Source: Porodaedalea pini (Eukaryota > Basidiomycota > Agaricomycetes > Hymenochaetales > Hymenochaetaceae). From it: DNA of 64,000 nt. The DNA lies in the NCBI GenBank assembly GCA_002794775.1, contig NBAY01000057.1, forward strand, positions 124,001 to 188,000. The letters run 5' to 3'. The position numbers were made by a program, and so were the translations under genes. The first letter of the stretch is position 1. The number at the start of each line of letters is the position of its first letter. Below, in pieces: positions 1 to 9,256 of this stretch. Below the pieces are notes generated by a model. That model saw only the letters and a list, made by a program, of their open reading frames with translations, was not told where the DNA came from and did no database searches.

Positions 1-1617
1 TCACGCTCCTCGCCTCGTAGTTCGTTCCTCCATTGGCTCCCCTCTCCCCTGCCTCTTTCAGATTGATCAAAAGTTGACCTCCAAGGACACAGAGAAGGGT
101 GAGACTTCCAGCTGAAGCCAGGAGATCTCCAACAAACTGATTGGTGACTACGATACGATCATCCACTATCTGTAGAATGGAGCAGAAAATCACGCTGCGT
201 GTGGTCAATCTTCAGACATATTGAACAGTGTACATTTGCTTACAAGCCATAATATATGACCTGATCTTCGACGAGAACTCTAACAAGGTGAAAGCCTTTG
301 AACCCGGATGACAATCTCAAGTACTCTGCTGCCTTGTAGAGCGCCAGGCCCAGTAGAATGAGACCATATGCCATTGGTATAACCCTACCGTGGATCAGAG
401 AAAGCTATAGCATGATATAATAAACTCACCATGAAATGATGGACAGTGATTGCGGAGGATCTCTGTTTATTATGCAAACTGTGATACCCTCTGCAAGACT
501 ACCGACGGCAACTAAAGCAGACTAGTCTTCAGTCGAAGCGGATAGGATGAACAAAGGTCTTACTTTCTTCAAACAAGTTGGCATAAATGAGAATGCCAAG
601 GTCGACAATTGCCTCTAAACCAAGGAGGGATTTAAGGAAGATATCCAATTTCCTGTCTGTCCGAGCTCAAGCAGTAGTTATTGATTTAGAAAGCGAATGC
701 TTGCCTTGATGGCAAAGTGCTAAGACCCGGATGAGGAGGATGTCTGTGATTGTGTCATATGCATAGAACAGCCAATTTAAATACAATTTCGTTTCCTTAC
801 AATCAATTAGAACGATAGTGATCCAATCTAACATCTAGATAAGTGAACATCGAAATCGATAGCACTGAATGACTCACTTGCCAACGAAAAGGTCCAGTTT
901 GAAAACAAGCCTGACTGACATGTCAGTGGAGAACATGTACGCTCTGGGCCTAAAACGCACAGCTGGAGATAACGGATATTTGAGCGATTAGATACCGACA
1001 TAGTATTCTTATTCACTACTTACCTCGCAAGACTTTCTGTGAAACCAAAGACTATTGAGATGGCAAACATTTAGTGCCGAGTGTTCCGCATGACTATGCA
1101 AAATCCTATAGTGCTGTCACTTACGCGTTACGTTGCAAATAGCTCCCAGGAGCCCGACATAACGGTTCTGCACAATAATCAGAGTTGTACCGATTTTCAG
1201 CCAAATATGTATGGCGCTTACCGCAAAATAGATCAAGCTGACGGGGCTGCAAGGTTTGGACTTCGCATCCACATTTAGATTATGAAGTCAGAATTTGCGA
1301 AAGAAACCCACCCAGAAATATCTGACCTATACATCCACCTTGATAATTAGCTGCAGTGAATGAGATTGTAGAAGCTCCATACCTCCTTGTCCATAGTAAT
1401 AACTTCAGAAACGCTATTTTTTCAGTCAGGCTCTGTGCACATGGTCATGCTACGTACTCGAATGATAGATTAAAACAGTTGCAAGCGCCACACTGAAGTA
1501 TTTCTCAGTCACTATCACGGAGACAAATAACTGCACCAGACTCGGATCGATGGGCTCAGCATCGGAGCGAGTGTGAAATGAGCGAGTCAGGTTATGGGCA
1601 AGTTCCAGAGTCGACAT
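1..1617 (-). CDS. Unit A multi-pass membrane protein (DUF6533-like), multi-exon, 3' end cut by window edge
   Basis: The start codon at 1617-1615 sits in the same context as in four paralogues in the window (M-S-[TA]-L-E-L). Downstream on the minus strand the frame is broken by short introns, but hydrophobic blocks recur: an ITDILLI/LALYHQ-type block near 700-790, IFLKSLLGLEAIVDLGI near 590-650, a VAVGSLAEG block near 450-520, LALYKAAEYWRLSSG-type near 290-350, and the C-terminal LGGQLLINLKEAGERGANGG at 20-100. The last few codons, seen in the paralogues as SDIEF[SA], fall outside the window. Several hydrophobic segments and the conserved tail fit the fungal DUF6533-type family of seven-helix proteins, which have no proven function. 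The assignment is from memory of the family. Exon borders were not resolved base by base, so a pseudogene is possible. Confidence 0.55.
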
Positions 1618-1665
1618 CGTTGAGGTTATCGCGAGTGGACGACCAGTATCGAGGGCATTCTAGCC

Positions 1666-1674
1666 CTTTATATG
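1666..1674 (-). promoter_or_regulatory. TATA-like box of unit A membrane-protein gene
   Basis: CATATAAAG on the minus strand lies about 50 bp upstream of the predicted ATG at 1617. The same motif at the same distance precedes all five paralogues, which supports it as the core promoter. Confidence 0.45.
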
Positions 1675-2112
1675 TAGTTTAATAAAGAGAGAAATGAGAT
1701 TCGGCTTCGTTTAAGATGAGTTGAACTGTGAGGACTGCTTTCCGTGCAGATGAAGCCTGAGGCTGAGTTCGATGATGCCGGAGAGCTGAGCTGAGTCGCG
1801 AAGCTACCTTGTACTTGAGTATGAATAGCTTCACGGCGCAGGAAACAGAAACTCGAAGGAAGATAGAAGCATCCTACATCAACGAGTCGCTGAGGCTGTT
1901 AAAATGCCGACTTGATACACCCCAGAGTTGCAAGATATCAACCTTCTGCAACTGTTTCGGTAAAATTGATCGTCTGCACTGAGCTCGGATAGCTGCCTCA
2001 CTCCTTCGAAACAGCCAGTCAAGATGATGCACCAGCTTCGTTTCTCACTGCAGATCAAGGATCTGAATTATATTCCGTGCGCTCGTAAGGAGCAGCATGA
2101 TAAATACTAATA
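1675..2112. other. Intergenic, unit A
   Basis: Spacer between the membrane-protein promoter and the G-alpha-like segment. It aligns by eye with 35600-36050 in unit C (shared stretch around GATGAAGCCTGAGGCTGAGT). No open frame is supported. Confidence 0.5.
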
Positions 2113-3084
2113 TTACCCTGAGTCCTCATCAGACTGTGATGCTACCAATTTGATACTGCCCGGATAGCGCGACGAACACCAGAGAGATACGTATACATCT
2201 GATTTGGGGAAGCTCTTTCCAGTATTGTTAGCTAGGAGCATCTGCTCCTCAGACAGCTGCCTCCAGTCAAACGAGATAACGACGTCAGTGAGAGCAATCT
2301 TCCAGCTCTTCCGCTCCCGTTCGTCTTGCGATCTATAACATCCATAACGGCCCGGGATTGACGCCACAGTAAGAAACCTGCATGGACGGAGGAAGTGCGC
2401 CGAGACAGCAATGGAAGGTGGAGAATTGAAACTCTGCGGGCATATAAGACAGGATGTTGTAGGAGAGCATGACGAGGGTGGTGGGGGAGGAGCCGTGAAA
2501 TGAAGCAAGGGCGGCCGAGGTTGTAGAGGATGAGAGACAATGAATGAAGCCGAGGGAGCGAATCATACGAAGGCCAGGGCGAGTGGGAATAATATATACT
2601 GTGAACGAGGATGATTGAGGAAAGCGGGACGGAGCGAGGCTCGGTGCGGAATGTGTGCGGCGACTTCATTGGCTGGAAATGTGTGTAAGGAGCATTGATT
2701 TTGAGGGATGGGTAGAGGGAGGCAGACGGCGTGCTCTGAGTGGTATGTATTCTTCCCCGTCTCGCAGTCTTGCTCATATCCAGTCTTCCTCGCCACCCAT
2801 ATCCCTCCCCATTTCATTCCATTGCCGCTCTTGGCGAAGCGAAAGCGCCAGGGCGCGGTAGATGGGAGGCACGAAGAGATGCTTGCATTTATGAGTAGTT
2901 AGTTTGCCTCTGTGAAAGAGATAGGTCATTGCGTACACAGTTGAGGGGACAAGAGGAAGAGACGCACCACATTCGCTTCGTACTGCGCACTAACGTTCGT
3001 ATCAGCCGCCCTCTTCCAACTCCACCAATTCAATGCACTGCAATAAAATTCAACACGAACGTATCCACCAAGCAAAAACATCTT
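2113..3084 (-). pseudogene. Downstream part of unit A G-alpha-like segment
   Basis: Conserved in units B (24.03-25.28 kb) and C (36.05-36.92 kb), with overlapping open stretches in all three minus frames, for example 2113-2508 and 2333-2566. Because copies keep different frames open, no single frame is convincing. It lies where the later exons of the G-alpha-like gene would be, but I could not find a GTPase P-loop, switch regions or the NKxD motif. It is either a decayed gene body or transcribed non-coding DNA. Confidence 0.3.
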
Positions 3085-3330
3085 CACAGACCGCCAGCCC
3101 TTCCTCTCCGCCACCTCGCCAGCTCCTCATCAATCAAGTCCGAAATGCATTGTGCATCGGCGGCGCAGCGGGCCGCACGGTGCACTGTTGCGAAGTCTTG
3201 TAGAGTGGCGGGGCAATTGGGTTATCAGAGGTGAACATTCGCTGGCACTTGAGCGCCGGGTCGGCAGCAGCGGCGGCGGGCGCAGACCATCATGGCAGGT
3301 TTGCAGACCCCGAGCAGGGAGAGGAGCAAG
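3085..3330 (-). pseudogene. Unit A G-alpha-like first exon, degenerate
   Basis: The minus strand reads AADAQCISDLIDEELAR (about 3180-3110), matching the exon that is open in unit E (62173-62458). Upstream the frame has stops where units C and E read [FLP]TS[DV]DP, so this copy is broken. Basidiomycete G-alpha proteins carry an N-terminal stretch of the form DP...LAPP..ET..ER...RISD.IDEEL.R.R before the GTPase domain. The identification rests on that resemblance and on the better copy in unit E. Confidence 0.5.
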
Positions 3331-3865
3331 AGGAGATAAGGGTAAAGGATGAAAACAGAGGAAGAAAAGAAAAACGATGAAGAGGGTGACGAGCGTGTCA
3401 AAGATAGAAAAGAACGAGAACGAGAGACACCTTTGACGCGCGCCCAATCTTGATTCCTCCTCGCTGTTGTTGCCAATGCCATTAATATTGCTATCCCAGC
3501 CTGCCATCGACGTCATCAGTTCTCTATGCGTCTCTTAGATATACCACAGATTATGCATACTGTGTCGTACTTCATTGTCGTACAGTCGACCTTGACGTAG
3601 TGGGTTCGGGTCGAAAGGCAGATACGATGCTAGACGTGAGGATCCGATGAGCTCAACTTGTCATCATAAAAAGTGACCGACAGAAGAGATATCGGACGCG
3701 CTGTTCTGCAAACAGGCCAACAGGACGACGACACATTTAAACTGCAAAAATGCGAGCAATAAGTCGATACTCGTATGACGCTCAGCACTCGCTTGCGTGA
3801 AAAGAGAATCACCGGACCAACTCGGGCCGGTTCATTTCTCTGATGCAAATCAGCCACACCAGCCC
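3331..3865. other. Unit A spacer upstream of G-alpha-like exon
   Basis: Contains purine-rich sequence and the conserved block around 3570-3620 (TCGTACAGTCGACCTTGACG) that recurs at 25765, 37430 and in reduced form at 62715. No gene is supported. Unit homology stops at about 3865, where foreign AT-rich DNA begins. Confidence 0.5.
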
Positions 3866-3866
3866 T

Positions 3867-3893
3867 GGAGTTCCCGGCTTCGCCGGGAACTCC
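3867..3893. repeat. Perfect 12-bp-stem hairpin
   Basis: GGAGTTCCCGGC / GCCGGGAACTCC with a TTC loop. It lies at the left edge of the AT-rich insertion. The core CCCGGCTTCGCCGGG is a CpG-intact version of the hairpin repeated in the 48-bp array at 5103-5390. Confidence 0.8.
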
Positions 3894-5102
3894 GCTGGCC
3901 ATCAATCCGAGTCTTTAGGCATTGCTTAATCTGAGTTTTTTTGGTTCTACAGATTTAATTAATGCAATTTCTCACTCTAAAAGCTATTCCTTGCTGGCCA
4001 TCAGTCTAAGCTCTTAGAACAATGCTTCATCTTAGTTCACATGATATATCTCACAATCTGAATTTTTATTGTATGACATTCTATTTACAACAAAACCTCA
4101 CTAAGTACAATATTGGTTGTTGAGAACTTGAAGATAGAATAGGTCTCCTTCAATGGAGAGACATAGTGCATAATACCTGCTTCTCATATCTTCATTTAAA
4201 ATAGAAAAAATATTCTTTACACAATATAGATATGTTAGGACACCTTATATTATATTCATAAAAGGCTATAGGTGTAGGCCTGCTAGAGTATTCTCACTAC
4301 TTCTAACATGTTGCTGACTTCCTATACATCATGACTTGACTCTGATGTATTGAGTGTCTGACATTCCAAGACACAAACTCTGAAACACAACCATGTAACT
4401 GTACCACAATTATGAGGAGTCCAAGTCTGAGACTCAGTGGCAGCTCTAGACCTTTGGAGTCTGGCACATTATGTTCAGTTCATGCCCTTTTCACATCCTC
4501 TTTATTGCCCAACTCATCCAAAGCTTATATGCACCTATACTGAGTTGTGCTATGTATTACTCTGGCATGAGCCAGACCAATGATTTACATATTCTGAGAG
4601 TAATTCTCAATGGACTCCAATTGGTTGATTTTCTACTGAAATTTATTTTATAATACACATGGAGAAGATAGCAGAATATTTTTCTAATTGACTTATTTTT
4701 TTCAGCATTTTTCCTAACTTTTTCATGTGAGGAATGAGTTGTTTGAGCTCAGAGTATAAAATTGATTGTAGATGATTTACATGCTACTGCTTTGGAGTTA
4801 CCACTTTTAGCCATCAAAATTTTGGGAGAAGAGCATGATTCATATTTTTTTACAATTTTTTTCATAGAGGAAATGAGTTGATTGAGCCTACAGAGTGGTC
4901 TGCTCATGGATGTGTGCCTATGTGCAAACATCATGTGATGATCTGCATGTTGCCACTTTGAGCCATCAAATTTTTCGGAGCTGGCTGGAGCAGGAGCATG
5001 TGGGTAATGACTGAAGAAGGAAAAAGGAAGCATCAAAAAATTGAAAGTCCAAATTTAGTCAGCTTGTGGCTATGTAAAAGTAGGGGGTTGCGTTTAATAA
5101 TA

Positions 5103-5390
5103 AGGACCAGCTGAAGTCCCAGCCTCACCAGGACTTTGCTTCAAACGCAGTGCTTAGATCCATCCTAGCTTTGCCGGGACTTGTTTTTTTAAATGCAATG
5201 CTTAGATCCGTCCTGGCTTTGCCAGGACTTGTTTTTTTAAATACAATGCTTAGATCCACCCTGGCTTTGCCAGGACTTGTTTTTTTAAACACAATGCTTA
5301 GATCCATCCTGGCTTCGCCAGGACTTGTTTTTTTAAACATAATGCTTAGATCTATCCTGGCTTTGCCAGAACTTGGGTTTCAACACAGTG
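5103..5390. repeat. 48-bp tandem repeat, about five full copies
   Basis: The core TGCTTAGATCC recurs at 5151, 5199, 5247, 5295 and 5343, exactly 48 bp apart, with a partial copy before the first. Each unit contains the inverted repeat TCCTGGCTTTGCCAGGA. Since 48 is divisible by 3, both strands read as 16-residue peptide repeats, which is a by-product of the period. Confidence 0.9.
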
Positions 5391-5430
5391 CTCATATCTA
5401 TTCTGGCTTTATCTGAGTTCTACAGACAAT

Positions 5431-5525
5431 ATACAGGTGGGTGTAAGTGATGGCTGAGTCACATGCAAGCTTTATGCAGCCAAACTGGTGCACATGACTT
5501 AGCCTTCACTTACACCCACCTGTAT
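5431..5525. repeat. Inverted repeat with about 36-bp arms
   Basis: The left arm starts ATACAGGTGGGTGTAAGTGA (5431) and the right arm ends TCACTTACACCCACCTGTAT (5525), with a few mismatches and a spacer of about 22 bp. It could be a terminal inverted repeat remnant or a small foldback. Confidence 0.8.
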
Positions 5526-6217
5526 TATCTTAGTCTGTCTGGAAGAAACTTGAGTTTTACTGTAAAATTCTAATTACACTAAAGTCCCACTAAATACAAT
5601 ATTGGTTGTCACATTATGTCAGTTGCCCATGTGTAAGGACAGGTGTAGTAAGCTTATGACTAATATGTACAATCTTTTCTTTTGTTCCTGCACATTTCTG
5701 CTTAACTTGCAACTTCTACAGCAATAGACAGCCATATTGTAGATCTCTCTTCCTCAATGTTTTCTGGTATGATGCTCAGTGCTGTAGGATGAGGATCATG
5801 TAGGAATTCAATGCTTAAACAAAGATTTCCCTTGCTGACTTTTTCTCTGGAGGCTCTGACTTACTCACTCAGAGTACTGCTTTCAACCTTACATTGTACT
5901 TCACTGCAATCTTCAGTCTGGCTGCAAGTTATGCTCCTATGTTCTCAGCTTTATGTATCACCTTATTTTTCCTTGGGACATCCATTGGAGTGAGTCCTAA
6001 TATAACATAAAGGTCCTGTGCTGTCTTATATATGCAAACTATTTTTTCATCATCAAGAAAGCTCAAATTAGTTGATGTGATGTGGCAATTTATACACCAA
6101 TACTCATGGGGAAGATGGCATATTAAATTTCTAATTAGATTTGAATTTTTAATGATTTTTCCAATTTTGTTCAAGTGAGAAATGGGTTGTTTGAGCTCAA
6201 AGTGTTGTATGTATGCT

Positions 6218-6305
6218 GCCGCTTTGAGTGATCTGCAGAGTTGCCAGTTTGAGTGATCTGCAGAGTTGCCAGTTTGAGCGATCTGTGAGATGCCGGTTTG
6301 AGGGT
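6218..6305. repeat. 25-bp minisatellite, about three copies
   Basis: GAGTGATCTGCAGAGTTGCC recurs every 25 bp, then decays (GAGCGATCTGTGAGATGCC). Confidence 0.75.
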
Positions 6306-6384
6306 GTTTTGTAATCTGCAGCTGTAGTTGCTGCTTTGGGGGGGGTGCAGGTACAAAAGCGGCAGAGAGAAGGCTGATTAATAG

Positions 6385-6440
6385 TGACTAATTCTGACTA
6401 ATTCTGACTAATTTTAGTCAGAATTTGTCAGAATTTGTCA
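6385..6440. repeat. Palindrome of TGACTAATTC / GAATTTGTCA repeats
   Basis: Three 10-bp GACTAATTCT-type repeats face their reverse complements around a GACTAATTTTAGTC centre. It could form a hairpin. Confidence 0.7.
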
Positions 6441-6489
6441 TTTCTGATGGTGGCTGTGGGTTTGTAATGAAGTGACAAAAACTAACAAA

Positions 6490-6989
6490 CTCGAAAACAG
6501 AACAAAGCTATTTAGTGAGGAAAGTTCGAGAGGGATGGATCACCAGTAACAGGCTTTAGCGAATAATTGCGGCGGTGTGGACGGCCAGTAGGACAAAGTG
6601 GAGGAAGGGGAGGGGGTAATGAGGAATTATCCGTCTGTCTAATGGGGGACGAATAACGTAAGAGGATGGGGGAAGGGCAGGACTAGGGAGGCGAACTGGA
6701 TGAGCTGTACCACGAGCTAAAGCTAAAGCGGAGAGACAGGTTATGGGAGGGGGGGTGGTGACAGGGGAAAGGCCTGGAGATGGGTGCAATGCAAAAGGGC
6801 AGGCGGAGTACCTGATGGAAGTGTTGGGGGCGCCAGGTAAATGTTGGGCACAGACGGTGGATCTGGGTCCCTTTGGCATTGGAGCCATTGGGGAGAGATA
6901 GTGGGTTGGGCAGGGCGTGGCTGCTGGGCCTGGGGCGCTAGGAGTGGGACCGGGGGTGCATGGTATGGTGGGGGTGGAGGGGGTGGAGG
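6490..6989 (-). pseudogene. Proline-rich reading frame, 3' segment (interrupted by gypsy copy 1)
   Basis: The minus frame at 6556-6888 is open (110 aa, Pro/Ser/Ala-rich), and upstream it reads as a proline-rich tract up to the gypsy insertion point at 6989. After removing the gypsy copy (6990-13256, 5-bp duplication GGAGG) the tract continues as more PPPPPLPP-type codons at 13262. No domain was recognised. The low complexity means an open frame here is weak evidence for a protein. Confidence 0.35.
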
Positions 6990-7428
6990 TGTCAGGACTC
7001 GAACTTTTCCTTTCTTTTTATTTTCCTTCCATCATTTCTTTTCTTTTAATCGCTCCCTTTCATTATAATTAATCATCTTTTCAATCATTTCCCACACTCC
7101 TTTCACATGACCTTCATTCATTCCTTTCCACTCCCTTTATGCAATCTTAGACAATGGGGCAACCAGTTCTCATGAGGTGATCACTGTATATAAGGAAGAG
7201 GAATCACATCTGAACACCTGTTCTGCTTTTCCTCTTACCTCTGTGACAACCTAGGTGAGACTGTGTCCCCCTCCTGTAGTAGAGTACATTGTATTAATCC
7301 TCTTACCTCCGTGACGACCTAGCCTGAGTAAAGCGTGCCCCGAGTCCCCACTCAAGTATAGCACGTCCCAGACGACAGTCAGCCGAGGCCTGCCCAGTCC
7401 GAGTCGTCTCCCAGACTCCCGCCTAACA
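6990..7428 (+). repeat. Gypsy copy 1, 5' LTR
   Basis: 439 bp, TG...CA. It contains the TATA box TATATAAG at 7187-7194 and a presumed transcript start at about 7220. It differs from the 3' LTR at roughly ten positions, mostly CpG/TpG/CpA transitions. Confidence 0.95.
7187..7194 (+). promoter_or_regulatory. LTR TATA box, gypsy copy 1
   Basis: TATATAAG lies 33 bp upstream of GTTCTGCTTTT (7220-7230), the segment complementary to the primer-binding site. This fits transcription starting at or next to 7220. Confidence 0.7.
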
Positions 7429-7429
7429 T

Positions 7430-7440
7430 AAAAGCAGAAC
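7430..7440 (+). promoter_or_regulatory. Self-priming primer-binding site, gypsy copy 1
   Basis: AAAAGCAGAAC begins one base after the 5' LTR. It is the exact reverse complement of GTTCTGCTTTT at 7220-7230, the predicted 5' end of the transcript. An 11-nt self-primer is the hallmark of the Tf1/sushi group. No tRNA 3' end (TGG...) is seen here. Confidence 0.75.
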
Positions 7441-7689
7441 CCCACCCAGGCTCATCCCCAGCATACGTCGTCGCTGTTGACTCGCCTTCACTCAGTCTAG
7501 AGGAGCACTCCCCTCAACGGACTTGACGTGTAAACCCCCTAAACAACAACCCTCAACCCTGCCCGGACGTTTTCGGACGTTTGTGTATTATGTAAACTTC
7601 GCAACCAACCTTTCCTGACCCTGGCTCTCCGCATCTCCCTTTGGTGGAGGAGCCACTTAACCTGGACGTGGGTGACATTACGTGTTCAG

Positions 7690-9221
7690 TCGTCAACGTC
7701 ATTGTCGATTGTTATTTCCGCCGTGTCTTTCCGTCTCATCATCAACTTTGCTGACGAACCTGTTCAACGTTGGCGTAACCCTGGATCAAATGCACAACCA
7801 ATCCCTGTTCCTCCACCATTGTCAAGATAGATCTCACCGACGAACAGCGACAGGCCCTTCCTGCATCGGCGCGTTGGAATCCAGACCGACCAGGCTACGT
7901 CGCGACCAACAACAGTGGCGTCACACACGATATCTGGTGGAGTGAAGTCTGGCACAGCTAGTATTCATCAGACAAACAAGGAAGGAGAGCGAGGTGGCCC
8001 CTGGCTACTCCATCATCACTGGCACCATCGACGTCCACGGTCCTTCTGCCTCCGACTCCAGGCCCTTACCGCGAGGCTTGTAGAGACCCTTCACCGCCAA
8101 CCCCCCCTGAACCTTTGACGCCTGTGCCCAAACCCACGATGTCAGCAGGAGGTTTCAGTCAGCATCAGATGGAGCAGATCACAGCCATCATCACAAATGC
8201 CTTCACCTATCAGGTGAACAACGCCCCAGCACTGGTCGCAGCAGCTAACCCCCCAACCCCCAGCATCGACGTCGCCCGGCCATGTGAATTCACTGGCGGC
8301 GACGACTACCTAGACTTCAAACGCGAGGTCCTCCTTTTCATCTCTGCGAACCCAAGCAGATACCCCACGTCGGAAAGTAAAATCTATGTGGCTCTCTCCT
8401 ACCTAAAAGGTGGCAATGCGGCGATGTGGGCGCAAAACTACATGGAGGAATCAATGACGGCCGGCATCGTGACCTTCACCGATAGCTGGACAAGGTTCCA
8501 AGAGCACCTAGATGCCTCATTCAACAATCCAAACTGGAAGGAAAAGGCGCTGGCAAAATTCCGAACCAAGGTTCAGAAGGACCTCACCGCCGATGAGTTC
8601 TTTCAGGATCTCAACGTTGTCATCACGAGAGCGGGACTAACGGATGACAGCATCATCTGCGACCATCTGAAGAGGGCGATGAACATTGAGGTGGTATGAG
8701 GGGTGCTAAGGTCGACGCCAGTCCCGACAACGTATGACGACTGGAAGAAGAAAGCGATCGAGATCAACCGGGGCGAGCAACAGATCCGCGCCATCCAACG
8801 AGGCCGCGAATTCCCACCCCCACCACTCCTGCAGCAGCAGCATGCACCCCCAGCCCGTCGCCAGGTGGCAGCCCCCCACGTTGACAAATGCGATGCGACA
8901 GGCATCACTTTCAGAGGAGCTGGCCAGCCAATGGACGTCTCTATGAATGAGGCACAACGCCGATGTGCGTGCTGGATCTGTGGCCAGCTGGGTCACTTCA
9001 AGGATGCGTGCCCACAAGGGAAGACGATCGTGCAGCGTATGCTGCAGATGATGGCACCTGGCGAATGTCACCTCCTCACCGATGAGCTAGGCACGATGAA
9101 GGAATCGGCATTCGAGGAAGTCGTAGACACTCGAAGGTCAACAGTGGAGGACTACGTGGAAGAGGAGGGAGATGACGAAGAGGTCATCAACTCGCAGGGT
9201 TTTGCGAGTGGTCAGGCGTAG
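7690..9221 (+). pseudogene. Gypsy copy 1 gag
   Basis: Structural protein. A frame from about 7690 (IINFADEPVQRWRNPGSN) resembles copy 2 gag but is broken near 7829. From 8115 it is open through the capsid-like region (FTGGDDYLDFKREVLLFIS, YVALSYLKGGNAAMWAQNY) to a TGA at 8697-8699, where copy 2 keeps Arg. It resumes at 8703 with the CCHC zinc knuckle CWICGQLGHFKDAC near 8972 and an acidic tail. The stop is a CGA-to-TGA change. It ends at the stop codon 9219-9221 (FASGQA*). Confidence 0.85.
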
Positions 9222-9256
9222 CCATCGGGGCGACTGACCGAGTAGAACAAGGGACT

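Larger units (their letters stand above)
3894..6489. mobile_element. AT-rich non-coding insertion with minisatellites and hairpins
   Basis: About 2.6 kb of AT-rich DNA unlike the unit sequence on either side. It has no long reading frame with recognisable homology. It contains a loose repeat (CTGGCCATCA at 3894 and 3994), a 48-bp tandem array (5103-5390), a hairpin of about 36-bp arms (5431-5525), a 25-bp minisatellite (6218-6305) and a short palindrome (6385-6440). It interrupts unit A between its G-alpha segment and its small gene. It could be a non-autonomous DNA transposon or Helitron-like capture; no terminal repeats or duplication were found. Confidence 0.4.

Noticed and set aside
2113..3084. 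A definite protein from the overlapping open frames of the G-alpha-like segment
   Set aside because: Different copies keep different frames open, the frames overlap on one strand, and no domain is seen.
5103..5390. CRISPR-like array
   Set aside because: Units are contiguous with no variable spacers, and the genome is eukaryotic.
5125..5416. Peptide repeats of 16 residues on both strands as a repeat protein
   Set aside because: The period of 48 bp is a multiple of three, so both strands are open automatically. It is a DNA minisatellite.
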